60,533 bases of DNA from Amazonocrinis nigriterrae CENA67 (GCF_016056305.1 NZ_JAECZC010000034.1:1-60533); one strand, 5' to 3'; counted from the stretch's first letter, positions 27,866 through 36,560 are shown. Translations and numbers: made by a program. The notes: a model not told the origin generated them from the sequence alone.

Positions 27866-28090
27866 GCGTAAGCGGCTTGCCGCAGGCTACCGCAGAGACG
27901 CAGAGGACGCAGAGGAGGAGGTGGAAAGATGAGGGAGATGAGGGAGATGAGGGAGAATAACAATTAACAACTGACAACTGACCCTTACGGGTGACGCTCG
28001 CAAGCTCGCTACCGCTTCGCTAACGTCAGTTGTTCATGGGGGACTCGGGGCCCCCACGACCGAAAGGGAGTGGGGATTGGGGGAGAACCC
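27866..28090. repeat. cluster of small dispersed repeats
   Basis: In order: CGCAGAGACGCAGAGGACGC, GAGGGAGAT tandem units, CAACTGACAACTGAC, the GC-rich GGGTGACGCTCGCAAGCTCG module (reverse of that at 10340-10400), and a GGGGATTGGGGGAGAACCCC palindrome. Non-coding. Confidence 0.65.
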
Positions 28091-28132
28091 CCAAGACCAC
28101 ACTGACTCACCACTGACAATTAAGCACTGACA

Positions 28133-29266
28133 TTATGAGTTATTATTTCTCAAATATTTAGCTTTCATTTCTTCTAATTCTTCGTCTATTTGACTTTTAC
28201 TAGTGGGTTGCGGTTGGGGATTTGCTGGTTGTGGTTTATTATGAGATTTACCTCCTAGCAAAAATTGAGTTTTCATTTCTTCTAGTTCTAAGTCAACTTG
28301 ACTAGGGGTTTTATTAACAGGTGGTGCAGTATTTTGTGGTGCTTGAATAATCGGTTTTACTGATTTTGCTGGTGTGGCTGCTATTTGTGGATTTTGATTT
28401 ATATCATTAATAATTTGGTCTGCTGTTTGGTAACGCCGCATGGGGATACTTTCTAGCATTTTGTTGAGAATTTGACTCAACTTGTTGCTGACTGGTGTTT
28501 TTAAGTATTGTTGCCAAAGCCAAGTATCGTTATCAATATTATATGAATCGAAGGGCGAACGCTCGGTTAAAAGATGAATACAAGTAACTCCTAAACTGTA
28601 GATATCACTGGCAAAAATAGCTCTACCTCTAATTTGTTCTGGTGCTACATATTCGGGTGTACCGATACTTGTACCGGTTCTGTTTAAGGCGGTTCCGGTG
28701 GCAGATTTGGAAGCACCAAAATCTACTAAAACAAATTTGCGATCACTGGCACGTAAAATAATATTTTCTGGCTTAATATCGCGGTGAATTACTTGTCTGG
28801 CATGACAAAATTGCAATACTGGTAATAAATCATTTAATAATTGCCATATTTGTGCTTCACTAAAAGCACCGTGGTGTGCCAATTCTTGAGCTAAATTTGG
28901 CCCGTCGATAAATTCTTGTACAAGATACTGTCTATCATCTTGGGTGAAGTATGCTAGCAGTTCGGGTATTTGCGGATGTTTACCCAATTCATCTAACTGC
29001 ACTGCTTCTTGGTTAAATAACTCCACTGCCTTTTGTACAGTGTTGGTGCCTTGTGCTTGGGGATAAAATTGCTTAATTACACAGCGAGGTTTTGAAGGTT
29101 TATCCTCATCCACAGCCAAGAAGGTTCTGCCAAAACCACCTTGTCCTATGGGTTTAATAGCACGGTAGCGTTCTTTGAGGAGTAACTTAGAACCACAACT
29201 CACACAAAACTTGACATCACCGGGATTTTCCGGCTTGGGACAACGAGGGTTAAGACAGTAGCTCAT
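28133..29266 (-). CDS. serine/threonine protein kinase with N-terminal zinc ribbon
   Basis: 377 aa. Cys4, Cys9, Cys21 and Cys24 form a zinc ribbon (MSYCLNPRCPKPE ... CVSCG). The kinase domain (about 34-290) has the glycine loop GQGGFG (41-46), Lys65, catalytic HRDIKPEN (161-168), DFG (182-184) and APEQIRG. The C-terminus has two related units of about 20 residues (DLELEEMKTQFL and DEELEEMKAKYL). This is the common cyanobacterial Pkn2-type kinase with a 4-Cys head; the target is unknown. Cytosolic; no membrane segment. Confidence 0.92.
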   Translation of the reverse strand: MSYCLNPRCPKPENPGDVKFCVSCGSKLLLKERYRAIKPIGQGGFGRTFLAVDEDKPSKPRCVIKQFYPQAQGTNTVQKAVELFNQEAVQLDELGKHPQIPELLAYFTQDDRQYLVQEFIDGPNLAQELAHHGAFSEAQIWQLLNDLLPVLQFCHARQVIHRDIKPENIILRASDRKFVLVDFGASKSATGTALNRTGTSIGTPEYVAPEQIRGRAIFASDIYSLGVTCIHLLTERSPFDSYNIDNDTWLWQQYLKTPVSNKLSQILNKMLESIPMRRYQTADQIINDINQNPQIAATPAKSVKPIIQAPQNTAPPVNKTPSQVDLELEEMKTQFLLGGKSHNKPQPANPQPQPTSKSQIDEELEEMKAKYLRNNNS

Positions 29267-29358
29267 TTGCAGGGTAGCGTGCGATCGCTCTTATATGTCT
29301 TTATTTTGCCCTGTTCTCAACCAAAGGGTGTTAATCGAAAATAGTGCAATGTATTTTT

Positions 29359-29432
29359 CTTGGTGTCTTAGTGCCTTCGTGGTTAAAAAATTGACTTATG
29401 AACCACTAAGACACTAAGGCACAAAGGTGAAA
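29359..29432. repeat. inverted pair of a dispersed repeat
   Basis: TTGGTGTCTTAGTGCCTTCG and, in the opposite orientation, CACTAAGACACTAAGGCACA are two copies of one common small repeat. They lie in the 300-bp gap upstream of the kinase gene. Confidence 0.55.
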
Positions 29433-29565
29433 AGCCCTTGATTTAACGGGTATAAAGTTTTCTCGTCGAGTTGCAGTTCTATTTTTTCCATGCTGCTTCC
29501 TTTGAAAGCATCTGTGCTAGGGCGATTTTATCATTTTTGATCTGGGGTGAATGAGGGAGCGATCG

Positions 29566-30105
29566 CTACTTCATTATTTTTGATTCATTCACAGAGGTTT
29601 CAGTAGTTTCATATAAACCCATCGATGCACTATTAATTTGTGCATTATTATTTGCTTCATTTAGTTTTGCGGATTTGTCTATTTTCTTGTGTACTTGCTC
29701 ATGCACAAATACTTTAATAACTGAACCTTCAGCAAGAAATGTAATGGTGGGATGTAAGTTTTGAAAAGCAAAAATTACCTGATCTTGATAACCTTGAGTA
29801 TTTTCACACACCCACACTGACATCATTTTTGCACCTCTTGCCAGTAAAGACTGTAAATGATGATTACCTACGTTAGAACCATGAACTTGAGTTTTATCTC
29901 TGATAACTTCTATTGTTACTTCTATTTCATCAGTATCAATAACAGGCAAAAGAGTTACTAGTGTAATCCTATTTTCTTCATCTTTAAAATAAAGTTTAAC
30001 TTCATTAAGACAAAGTTCATTCCCATCAAATTCTTGGTCTTCAATTGTTGACACATCTATTAGAACTTGCCCAATAGGAAATTCATTGATTGCCATATTT
30101 ATCAC
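29566..30105 (-). CDS. unknown protein, third gene of a Phd-led cassette
   Basis: 179 aa, or 176 from Met4 (30096). The N-terminal two-thirds are beta-rich (IGQVLIDVSTIEDQEFDGNELCLNEVKLYF ends in a strand); the C-terminal 40 residues are polar and low-complexity (NEANNNAQINSASM). No catalytic signature seen. It overlaps the previous gene by 23 bp, or 14 bp from Met4, so the three genes form one operon. Function unknown; a toxin or immunity role is a guess from context. Confidence 0.6.
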   Translation of the reverse strand: MINMAINEFPIGQVLIDVSTIEDQEFDGNELCLNEVKLYFKDEENRITLVTLLPVIDTDEIEVTIEVIRDKTQVHGSNVGNHHLQSLLARGAKMMSVWVCENTQGYQDQVIFAFQNLHPTITFLAEGSVIKVFVHEQVHKKIDKSAKLNEANNNAQINSASMGLYETTETSVNESKIMK

Positions 30106-30355
30106 GCTTTTTCCTTGCTTGCTTGAGAATTTTAATAGCAGTTTCCGCGTCTATGTCTCCCCCAGCAGCTAAATTAGCTAAGTCACCAACTTTAAGATTT
30201 TGATAATCGCTACGTAACTGATTAACCTGTGCTTGTCCTCCGCCACGTTCACGAATAGCATTAGCGATGATGTCATCCTTAATATTAACAAGATTGCCAA
30301 GTTTCTTTAGTCCGCTAGGGGTAAGTTTTACACCCTCCTGCTCATCATTTGTCAT
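30083..30355 (-). CDS. small basic helical protein, middle gene of the cassette
   Basis: 90 aa, helical, charged (KILKQARKKRDKYGNQ at the C-terminus), with a Gly-rich kink (RERGGGQAQ) and LAAGGDIDAETAIK. Its ATG overlaps the Phd-gene stop by 4 bp. It occupies the toxin position after a Phd-type antitoxin but has no Doc, RelE or PIN motif. Not recognised. Confidence 0.6.
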   Translation of the reverse strand: MTNDEQEGVKLTPSGLKKLGNLVNIKDDIIANAIRERGGGQAQVNQLRSDYQNLKVGDLANLAAGGDIDAETAIKILKQARKKRDKYGNQ

Positions 30356-30657
30356 TTATATATATCTTCTTCTGGGTCGTTCCACTCTTGAAATCCAGTT
30401 TCCGCCAGTTGCATCATTGTGGATGTAAAAACTTCCGTACCAACCATTTTTGATTGACTAAGAGCAGCTTCAGCAGTTTGGACTAAAACCATGTCCTCTA
30501 ATTCTTTCAGCCTATTAATTAATTTCTCATAGCTTTTGGCAGACATAATTACATGACTAGGCTGTGATTGCTTTGTCAGTAAAACTGGTTCAATAGCAGC
30601 CTTGTCAAAAACCTCGCTGTGTTTGTTGAGAGCATCTGTGAGAGTATAAGTCTGCAT
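30352..30657 (-). CDS. Phd/YefM-family antitoxin
   Basis: 101 aa. MQTYTLTDALNKHSEVFDKA is the Phd/YefM DNA-binding N-terminus, with VLLTKQSQPSHVIMSAKSYEKL the usual second strand and helix. The C-terminal acidic tail (EWNDPEEDIYK) would contact the partner. Normally autoregulatory and paired with a RelE, YoeB or Doc toxin; here two unrelated small genes follow with overlapping ends. Confidence 0.85.
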   Translation of the reverse strand: MQTYTLTDALNKHSEVFDKAAIEPVLLTKQSQPSHVIMSAKSYEKLINRLKELEDMVLVQTAEAALSQSKMVGTEVFTSTMMQLAETGFQEWNDPEEDIYK

Positions 30658-30729
30658 AGTTAAAGATTTGTTTTGGCTACTTTCGAGATTTTGACTATAT
30701 TTTAACGAAGCGATCGCCTAATAAGATTC

Positions 30730-30952
30730 TTATACGGTTGGATAGTCATCATAGAGTCCTTCGTCTTCTAGTGCGTAGCTATTTAAAAAGGCATTATCGG
30801 CTACGAGTAATAACAGGATAACTTGGCTTTGGTTGGATTGTTATTATCCAATTACCTGCACCTACACTTTCCACTATAGATTCAGGTAAAGACAACTTCT
30901 CTCCTGGTTGAAGTTCAATTTCATAAGTTAAATTCACTACTTTACTTATCAT
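30730..30952 (-). pseudogene. small AbrB-like/antitoxin-type gene with a frameshifted end
   Basis: From 30952 the frame reads MISKVVNLTYEIELQPGEKL, then LPESIVESVGAGNWIITIQP, an AbrB/antitoxin-like beta pattern, and stops early at 30794. In the neighbouring frame the DNA continues LLLVADNAFLNSYALEDEGL and YDDYPTV to a TAA at 30732-30730, the usual ending of such small cyanobacterial proteins. A one-base shift near 30805-30815 explains this. A sequencing error is possible. Confidence 0.5.
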
Positions 30953-31023
30953 AATTTTTTTGACTCTACCTTTTTTTATTTTAATTCCAACACTCACATC
31001 AAGCTTTAAAAAGAAAAATTTTG

Positions 31024-31418
31024 TCAGCAATCACATTGCCAAATTTTGATAGTCTTGTCTCTGCTACCACTAGCAAGAAACTGACCATTAGGGCTAAAAG
31101 TAGCTGAGCTAATGGACTCTGAATGTCCCGTAAACGTTTTAAGGAGTTCTCCAGTTGTACTGCTTCTTGACGAAATAATTGCTCTGCTTTTTCTCTATCT
31201 CTGTTACATTGATAGAAAAATTGTTTAATTACACAGTACTGTTTCGATGGCATATCCTCATCCATCGCCAAGAAAGTTTTGCCAAAGCCACCCTCACCAA
31301 TTGGCTTAATAGTACGATAGCGCTCTTTGAGTAGCAACTTTAATCCACAACTTTGGCAAAATTCCAGATTATCTGGATTTTCAGGTTTACGGCAAGAAGC
31401 ATTGAGACAATAGCTCAT
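31024..31418 (-). pseudogene. remnant of a Ser/Thr kinase-WD40 fusion gene
   Basis: The 5' part encodes the zinc-ribbon and kinase start (MSYCLNASCRKPENPDNLEF; CQSCG; GEGGFGKTFLAMDED; CVIKQFF) up to QEAVQLE. There the frame passes abruptly, out of register, into the last WD40 blade: GELLKTFTGHSESISSATFS, then SPNGQFLASGSRDKTIKIWQ, stopping at 31026-31024. The middle (kinase core and most WD repeats) is missing, so this is an internal deletion remnant. The junction is near 31150-31160. It is a paralogue of the intact kinase at 28133. Confidence 0.85.
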
Positions 31419-31532
31419 ACAGGGGATAGTTTGCAGATTGATTCCACATTAAGTATTCCCATAATTAGCCATTCTAAAACGCTTTGTGTTTAAATCCTCT
31501 CTGCGTCCTCTGCGTCTTGGCGGTTCAAAATC

Positions 31533-32597
31533 TTAACCCAACCTCTCAACCTGACTCCTCATCAACCTTTGCACACTCACCAAAGCCCGATTCAATTCAT
31601 AATTCCTTCTTTCACAATTCTGCAAATAAGCCTGTTGTTCCTCTTCAATCATCTGCACATCTTGAACCACCAAACCATCAAGTAACTTTTGCGCTGCACC
31701 AAACAAACTATCTTTGATAAACCGCCGAAACCACATAGGCAATTTGTGCAATCTCCAAAAGGCATTCAATGAAGTGAAATGAATTAAATAAGCTTTAGTT
31801 TGTGTCTCACTCACCGGACACAATAAACAGTAAATTTTAAAATCTTTACCCAATGTAGAAACCCAATGCGGATAAACATAACTGACATCCAATGGTTCAG
31901 GATGTAACCGCCGTAAAGCTGGAAAAAATAACTGAGATATAGACCAAATTTTATCTATTTTGTAATAACTTTGTGCTGTATAATGAGCATCTACACGGTG
32001 ATCATCTTCATCAATATCTTGTAAAACTGCTTCTGCCCAAGCTTGTAAATCCTGATGCAAATGTCCGTGATACATATCCATCAGGTTTTCAATTAAATAG
32101 GAATAATGAGCGTTACAATTAATAACTGAAACTGTGGCAATATAATTTAGATGTTCCCATTCTGGTAAACCCAGAGGTTCTATTGATGGTTTCACATCCC
32201 CAGGAAATAACCAGATGAAACCGTCTTGTTCTTTGACTGGGTAACGGCGAATTGTGCAATTTGGTAGTTTCTGATTTGCTGCTAAGTAAGGAACTGCTGC
32301 ACATTCACCCAAGGAATTGAAACGCCAACCGTGATAGGCACATTCCAACTCATTACCAACGACTTGTCCGTGGCTGAGTTTCACTTGGCGATGGGGACAG
32401 CGGTCTTCTAAAGCGTGAATTTGTCCTTCGCTGTCGCGGTAAAGTGCGATCGCCTGCTTCCAAAGTACCACACCTACAGGTTTACTTGTCACCTCACTAC
32501 TACGTGCCACCACATACCAGTGATTTGGGTTAATCCCCAATTGACGCATATCACGACTTTGCACAATTGGAGAAAAAGCAGACATAGATTCATACAT
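31533..32597 (-). CDS. Rieske 2Fe-2S aromatic-ring-hydroxylating-type oxygenase
   Basis: 354 aa. Rieske ligands C67, H69, C86 and H89 (CPHRQ ... CAYHGW). The mononuclear iron site lies in ENLMDMYHGHLH (D174, H177, H181). It belongs to the vanillate O-demethylase/PaO-like oxygenase alpha-subunit group; substrates range from aromatics to chlorophyll catabolites and cannot be told here. Met5 (32585) is an alternative start. It needs a reductase partner, not seen nearby. Confidence 0.88.
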   Translation of the reverse strand: MYESMSAFSPIVQSRDMRQLGINPNHWYVVARSSEVTSKPVGVVLWKQAIALYRDSEGQIHALEDRCPHRQVKLSHGQVVGNELECAYHGWRFNSLGECAAVPYLAANQKLPNCTIRRYPVKEQDGFIWLFPGDVKPSIEPLGLPEWEHLNYIATVSVINCNAHYSYLIENLMDMYHGHLHQDLQAWAEAVLQDIDEDDHRVDAHYTAQSYYKIDKIWSISQLFFPALRRLHPEPLDVSYVYPHWVSTLGKDFKIYCLLCPVSETQTKAYLIHFTSLNAFWRLHKLPMWFRRFIKDSLFGAAQKLLDGLVVQDVQMIEEEQQAYLQNCERRNYELNRALVSVQRLMRSQVERLG

Positions 32598-32769
32598 CCT
32601 TTTTAATGTTAGATTTTAATCTTTAATGCAAATTTAGGCGCAGTTCAATATACCTTATAGGAATTAGTATTACGACCAGACTATCACTTCAGGAAGCTCT
32701 AGTTAACCTTGCCCACAAGCTATAAAGTATTTGTAGATGAAACATTAACAATATTGAGAAAAAATCTGT

Positions 32770-33249
32770 ATGGCAAGCTACCAAGAAAGTGTAACTGATA
32801 ACGAATTCGTCGATGAGTTAATTGCAGAGACAGCCAGTATCAACCATGTGGAGGTAATCGAAAATGTCATCGACACTCTAGAACAAGATGACAGTGCTAT
32901 GGTTAGTCACCCCCCAGAAGGTGGTTATCTCTGGAAGTTTAAGTACGGTAGTGTAGAAGTGTTCGTCCGTCTTACTGGAAAAAGTGACGAAGACACCATA
33001 ACAGTTTGGTCGGTGGTACTAAAGTTACCTGCTAAAGACGAACCCAAGTTGATGCGGCATCTTTTAGAGTTAAACTGTTCTAGCACCTTTGAAGCCCGCT
33101 TTGGTATTATTGAAGACCAAGTGGTGGTGATTTCCACACGTCCTCTAGCAGACTTGTCTCCTGGGGAAGTTTCACGGCTGATTACCATTGTGGCAACGAT
33201 CGCTGATGACAATGATGAAGCTTTACAATCTGAGTACGGTGTTGCTTGA
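32770..33249 (+). CDS. YbjN-domain protein
   Basis: 159 aa. After an acidic N-terminus, residues about 45-150 have the YbjN/SRPBCC-unrelated alpha-beta fold pattern (YGSVEVFVRLTGKSDEDTI; LLELNCSSTFEARFGI; STRPLADLSPGEVSRL). Such proteins resemble type III secretion chaperones and are widespread in cyanobacteria, with no fixed role. Monocistronic. Confidence 0.75.
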   Translation: MASYQESVTDNEFVDELIAETASINHVEVIENVIDTLEQDDSAMVSHPPEGGYLWKFKYGSVEVFVRLTGKSDEDTITVWSVVLKLPAKDEPKLMRHLLELNCSSTFEARFGIIEDQVVVISTRPLADLSPGEVSRLITIVATIADDNDEALQSEYGVA

Positions 33250-33255
33250 ACATAG

Positions 33256-33373
33256 TTGTTAGTGGTCAGTGGTCAGTGGTGAGTTGTCAGTGGTATCAAG
33301 TTTTTGATTTAAAACTCCTAACTCCCAACTCCCAACTCCCAACTCCCAACTCCCAACTCCCAACTCCCAACTC
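33256..33373. repeat. tandem repeats of GTGGTCA and CCCAACT types
   Basis: Units of GTCAGTGGTCAGTGG followed by about nine units of CTCCCAA, ending just before the GTG start of the next gene. Confidence 0.8.
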
Positions 33374-33391
33374 CCCATTCCTAACTCTAAA

Positions 33392-34096
33392 GTGTGGCGA
33401 CTAATTCCTGTGCTAGAAGCTTCTGGTAATGTGCAGATGGCTATTGACCGCTGGTTGTTGGAACAACACCAGTCTGGAAAACAGCCGCCATGTCTGCGAT
33501 TTTACACTTGGTCGCCACCTGCTATTTCTCTAGGGTATCATCAACGCCAATATCCTGAATATTGGCAGCATCTAACTTGGAAAGGTGAGAAATTAAATTT
33601 AGTGCGGCGACCTAGTGGTGGAAGGGCGGTATTGCATCAAGGTGATTTAACTTATGCTGTGATTACATCTGGTTTTACAGGTAGCCGTGTTGATGCATAT
33701 CAAAAAATTTGTGAGTTTTTAATCCAAGGATGGCGATCGCTTGGCGTAGAATTACACTATGGTAAAGCTGGGCGGGGTTACATCCACAACCCTAATTGTT
33801 TTGGCACCGCCACCAGTGCAGATTTAGTTACAGCAGATGGATATAAACTCATTGGTAGCGCCCAACTGCGAAGTGCTGGAGCTATTTTGCAACATGGTTC
33901 AATGCGTTTGCAACCGGATGCAGAATTATTTACTCAAGTATTTGGCGCAGAATCTTTTACAAAACCGCAACTACCCCAAAGTTTAACTGTAGAAAAAATT
34001 ATTACAGCTTTGACTGCCGCAGCTAGTAATTGTTTTGCTACGGAAATAGAAGTGCAACCCCTCTCACAGATGGAATGGGAGGCAATTTTAAATTAA
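33392..34096 (+). CDS. biotin/lipoate A/B protein ligase-family protein
   Basis: 234 aa from the GTG at 33392. Motifs are [11 protein letters not shown], the lysine/arginine loop [19 protein letters not shown], and [20 protein letters not shown], as in the LplA/LipM lipoyl-transferase family. It probably transfers octanoyl or lipoyl groups to 2-oxoacid dehydrogenase or GcvH domains. Cytosolic. Confidence 0.85.
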   Translation: MWRLIPVLEASGNVQMAIDRWLLEQHQSGKQPPCLRFYTWSPPAISLGYHQRQYPEYWQHLTWKGEKLNLVRRPSGGRAVLHQGDLTYAVITSGFTGSRVDAYQKICEFLIQGWRSLGVELHYGKAGRGYIHNPNCFGTATSADLVTADGYKLIGSAQLRSAGAILQHGSMRLQPDAELFTQVFGAESFTKPQLPQSLTVEKIITALTAAASNCFATEIEVQPLSQMEWEAILN

Positions 34097-34175
34097 TTTT
34101 AGATTTGAGATTTTGGATTTTGGATTACAAGACTTGATCACAAGGCTGTTCTCGGAATTTCAAAGAATGTAAACC

Positions 34176-34781
34176 CTAAATCTTGATAGCAGCCTCTTTT
34201 ATGTAACCGGCTACTACACATTCATCAATTAATTGCAAAACAAATGGCCACAGTTGCGGCGCACCTGTTTCTACTGGTGCTACTCGCTTCATAACTTGGT
34301 CGCGCCTAATGCTATGAATGCGCCAAGTTCCACCACCGTTTTGCTGGTTGTGCAGTAAAGGTTGTATTCTGTCTAAAGCTGCGGCAAACTTGGCGGTGGG
34401 TGTTTCTCCTGCTTCAAACTCATCCCAAAGTGAACGCAATTCCCTAGCTTGGTCTGCTGGTAAAAGTTCAAATAATCGTAACGCTGCTTGAGCTTCTTTT
34501 TCAGCTTTATTTTGATTCCCTTGCACATCATAACAAAAGGTGTCACCTGCATCAATTTCTACCAAATCGTGAATTAGCAGCATTTTGATGGCATGGGATA
34601 TATCAACTCCTTCAGGAGCATATTCTGCCAATGTCAAGGCCATCATTGCAATATGCCAAGAATGTTCCGCGCTATTTTCTCGGCGTGAATTGTCGGTGAG
34701 TGAGGTTTGTCGCAATACCAGCTTGAGGCGGTCAATTTCTATGATGAATTGAATTTGTTGAGTTAGACGGTTGATTGACAC
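34176..34781 (-). CDS. HD-domain phosphohydrolase (YfbR/HDDC2-like)
   Basis: 201 aa. Metal ligands H41 (ENSAEHSWHIAMMAL) and the HD of LLIHDLVEIDAGD, plus a distal D in ALDRIQPLLHNQ, match the HDDC2/YfbR 5'-deoxynucleotidase-like group. Possible nucleotide-pool sanitation enzyme. Convergent with the ligase gene. Confidence 0.85.
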   Translation of the reverse strand: MSINRLTQQIQFIIEIDRLKLVLRQTSLTDNSRRENSAEHSWHIAMMALTLAEYAPEGVDISHAIKMLLIHDLVEIDAGDTFCYDVQGNQNKAEKEAQAALRLFELLPADQARELRSLWDEFEAGETPTAKFAAALDRIQPLLHNQQNGGGTWRIHSIRRDQVMKRVAPVETGAPQLWPFVLQLIDECVVAGYIKEAAIKI

Positions 34782-35180
34782 AGGAATTTTTTAAATACTA
34801 CCTTACGCAAAATTATATTTGTTTTTCTTTGCGCCTTTGCGTCTATGGGTGAGACATATTCATACTTTCAATCAGCAACGCCAGCTATTTCTAAACTAGC
34901 GATCGCAATCACTTCTTGCCAATGTTAATACTATTACAACACTCTTAGATAAGTATTTTACTTTTATATTGGTAAAATTCACAGTCAGTAATCTAAGCCG
35001 GAGAAAAGCTATACACGCCTACATAAAAACAATAATTTGTTGCCAACTTTTTTTAAATTAATAGTTGACAAGTATAAAATTATACTTTAATATAATAAAC
35101 ATGAGAAAGGCGATCGCCCCTCGTCCAAGAGTTTGCAACCGCCTTTCTCTAAACCCCTACATTAGGAGTCAACTAATATC
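34782..35180. other. 400-bp intergenic region
   Basis: AT-rich spacer with a dispersed CTTTGCGCCTTTGCGTC motif (34828-34846) and two HIP1-type sites. AGGAG at 35164-35168 serves the next gene. No RNA gene seen. Confidence 0.4.
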
Positions 35181-35477
35181 ATGGCACAAGAAAAAAATTT
35201 CGGAGATCATCAAGACTTCCAAAAAGCAGAGTTTCAAGAGAATTTCAACAGTGAAGACTTGGATGCAGCCAACCTCAAGCCATCTCCCGAAAAGCCATTA
35301 CGCAAAAGAGAACCAATTAAACATTTATTGATTGGTTCTCCCAAAGCCGTTACTAGCACAATTCACTTTTTGCAGATGATTGGCTATGCAAACGTCGGAG
35401 ATTGGAGTCCACCACAATCAACCGGCAACCCTGACGAAGTGATGAGTATTTTAATCCGTCAGATTTCAGTTTTATAA
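35181..35477 (+). CDS. small cyanobacterial conserved hypothetical
   Basis: 98 aa. Disordered, charged N-terminal half (GDHQDFQKAEFQENFNSEDL), then a compact C-terminal part (IKHLLIGSPKAVTSTIHFLQ, MIGYANVGDWSPP, DEVMSILIRQISVL). AGGAG lies 12 nt upstream and a strong terminator follows, so it is a real monocistronic gene. I recognise the pattern from cyanobacterial hypotheticals but know no function. Confidence 0.7.
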   Translation: MAQEKNFGDHQDFQKAEFQENFNSEDLDAANLKPSPEKPLRKREPIKHLLIGSPKAVTSTIHFLQMIGYANVGDWSPPQSTGNPDEVMSILIRQISVL

Positions 35478-35487
35478 TTTGAACCAC

Positions 35488-35519
35488 AAGCCCGACTTTT
35501 TAGACAAGTCGGGCTTTTT
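35488..35519 (+). terminator. rho-independent terminator
   Basis: Perfect stem AAGCCCGACTT (35488-35498) with AAGTCGGGCTT (35506-35516), then TTT. Confidence 0.85.
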
Positions 35520-35590
35520 GTTTCGCTGATTGCACCCAACCCCTCCCCTTTCCAATACGGTGTACACACAAGTCTTGGCGCAGTGTATCT

Positions 35591-35741
35591 TAGAACTTAC
35601 GCACTCAGATCCCCCAACCCCCTTAAAAAGGGGAGCCAGTGCGATCTTGGGGGTTTCCCCCATGAGCAACTGGCGTGGCTTTAGACTTTCCCCCCTTTTT
35701 GGGGGGATCAGGGTTTCAGGCTTCAGTGCGTAAGTCCTATA
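35591..35741. repeat. MITE-like element with AGAACTTACGCACT ends
   Basis: Ends TAGAACTTACGCACT and, in reverse complement, ATAGGACTTACGCACT. The interior contains CCCCCTTAAAAAGGGG-type palindromes and the GGAGCCAGTGCGATC...CAACTGGCG repeat also seen at 24701. Confidence 0.65.
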
Positions 35742-35746
35742 TCTGT

Positions 35747-35871
35747 CCCGCCTCGGAATTTATTCCGAGTTTAAGAGCGCAAGTCCTCTAGTGAGGACTC
35801 AAAAAGAAATTCATTCCAGTCCACTTAAGTGGACTTTGGCTATTAGCCTGGAACTTTAGTTCTAGGCGGGA
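35747..35871. repeat. four-hairpin palindromic array
   Basis: Outer pair CCCGCCT/AGGCGGG encloses four consecutive hairpins: CTCGGAAT/ATTCCGAG (35752-35769), AGTCCTC/GAGGACT (35782-35799), the perfect palindrome AGTCCACTTAAGTGGACT (35818-35835), and CCTGGAACT/AGTTCTAGG (35847-35866). It would fold as a multi-branched RNA or DNA cruciform. A dispersed structured repeat; I know no name for it. Confidence 0.7.
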
Positions 35872-36024
35872 TATGGGTTCAGCATGAAAATTTTCGACAA
35901 AGTGTGTACACCGTAGGTTCATGTGGTAGAGAGACAAAACATAACTTTGGCGGGTAAGGTCTGAATTAACCAAAATAACCGATAGAATCGTTAAAAATGA
36001 CTAAATCATACTTAAGCGATTCAC

Positions 36025-36411
36025 ATGGCAACGAAATCTAACGTTGAGGTGACGATTTCTCTGGTTGATCTGGGTTTAGATGATGAAGACTTGCAAGAAC
36101 AAGTAGAAATTTTGCTACCCCAGTTAAAAGAAGTCGATGGCGTAGAAGATGCAAATTTAGTTCCAGTGGAAAACGCCCCCAAGGGTACAAAAAGTATTAG
36201 CGGCTTTGTGTGGGGTTTGATCAAGGCTAAAGCAGCTAATATCCCGGCTTTATTTAAATTTTTGAGCGATCGCTTTGGCAACAAACCAATTAAAATCGGG
36301 GTCAAGGCACCCGATGGTAGAGAATTGACTGTAGAAGCGAGTAGTCGAGAAGAGTTTGAATTTGCCTTACAGAAAGCACAGGATTTTTTAAACAATAAAT
36401 CAAACGGCTAA
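36025..36411 (+). CDS. EACC1-like (effector-associated constant component) protein
   Basis: 128 aa. The layout is VEVTISLVDLGLDDEDLQEQ, a second helix, LVPVENAPKGTKS, a helical middle (GFVWGLIKAKAANIPALFKF) and a final beta hairpin (IKIGVKAPDGRELTVEAS). This fits the EACC1 family, a small constant partner of variable effectors in bacterial conflict systems. It sits 150 bp upstream of a caspase-like effector, the expected context. Assignment is by pattern only, without a search. Confidence 0.65.
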   Translation: MATKSNVEVTISLVDLGLDDEDLQEQVEILLPQLKEVDGVEDANLVPVENAPKGTKSISGFVWGLIKAKAANIPALFKFLSDRFGNKPIKIGVKAPDGRELTVEASSREEFEFALQKAQDFLNNKSNG

Positions 36412-36419
36412 TACCATTT

Positions 36420-36518
36420 TGGATTTTGGATTTTGGATTTTGGATTGTGAAACTCAGTAGGGGCGGGTTCACCGAGATCATCATTAATCATTGATAAAAT
36501 TTTTAAACCCGCCCCTAC
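36420..36518. repeat. GGATTTT tandem units and an inverted GTAGGGGCGGGTT pair
   Basis: Tandem GGATTTT (36421-36445) is followed by GTAGGGGCGGGTT (36457-36469) and its complement (36506-36518), a 13-bp stem between the EACC1-like and caspase genes. The GGGGCGGGT motif also occurs at 10006. It could attenuate read-through between the two genes. Confidence 0.6.
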
Positions 36519-36560
36519 CAGTCTTGCATCTGTCGCAATCATTTTTAAAATTAGTGTCAC

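Larger units (their letters stand above)
35556..35915. repeat. outer 360-bp element with perfect 14-bp inverted ends
   Basis: TACGGTGTACACAC (35556-35569) and its exact complement (35902-35915) enclose two further elements, described separately. No ORF. It may be a MITE that received other insertions. Confidence 0.55.

Noticed and set aside
35065-35331. 88-aa plus-strand frame overlapping the gene at 35181
   Set aside because: The 35181 frame has an AGGAG site, sensible composition and a terminator; the overlapping frame is its shadow.
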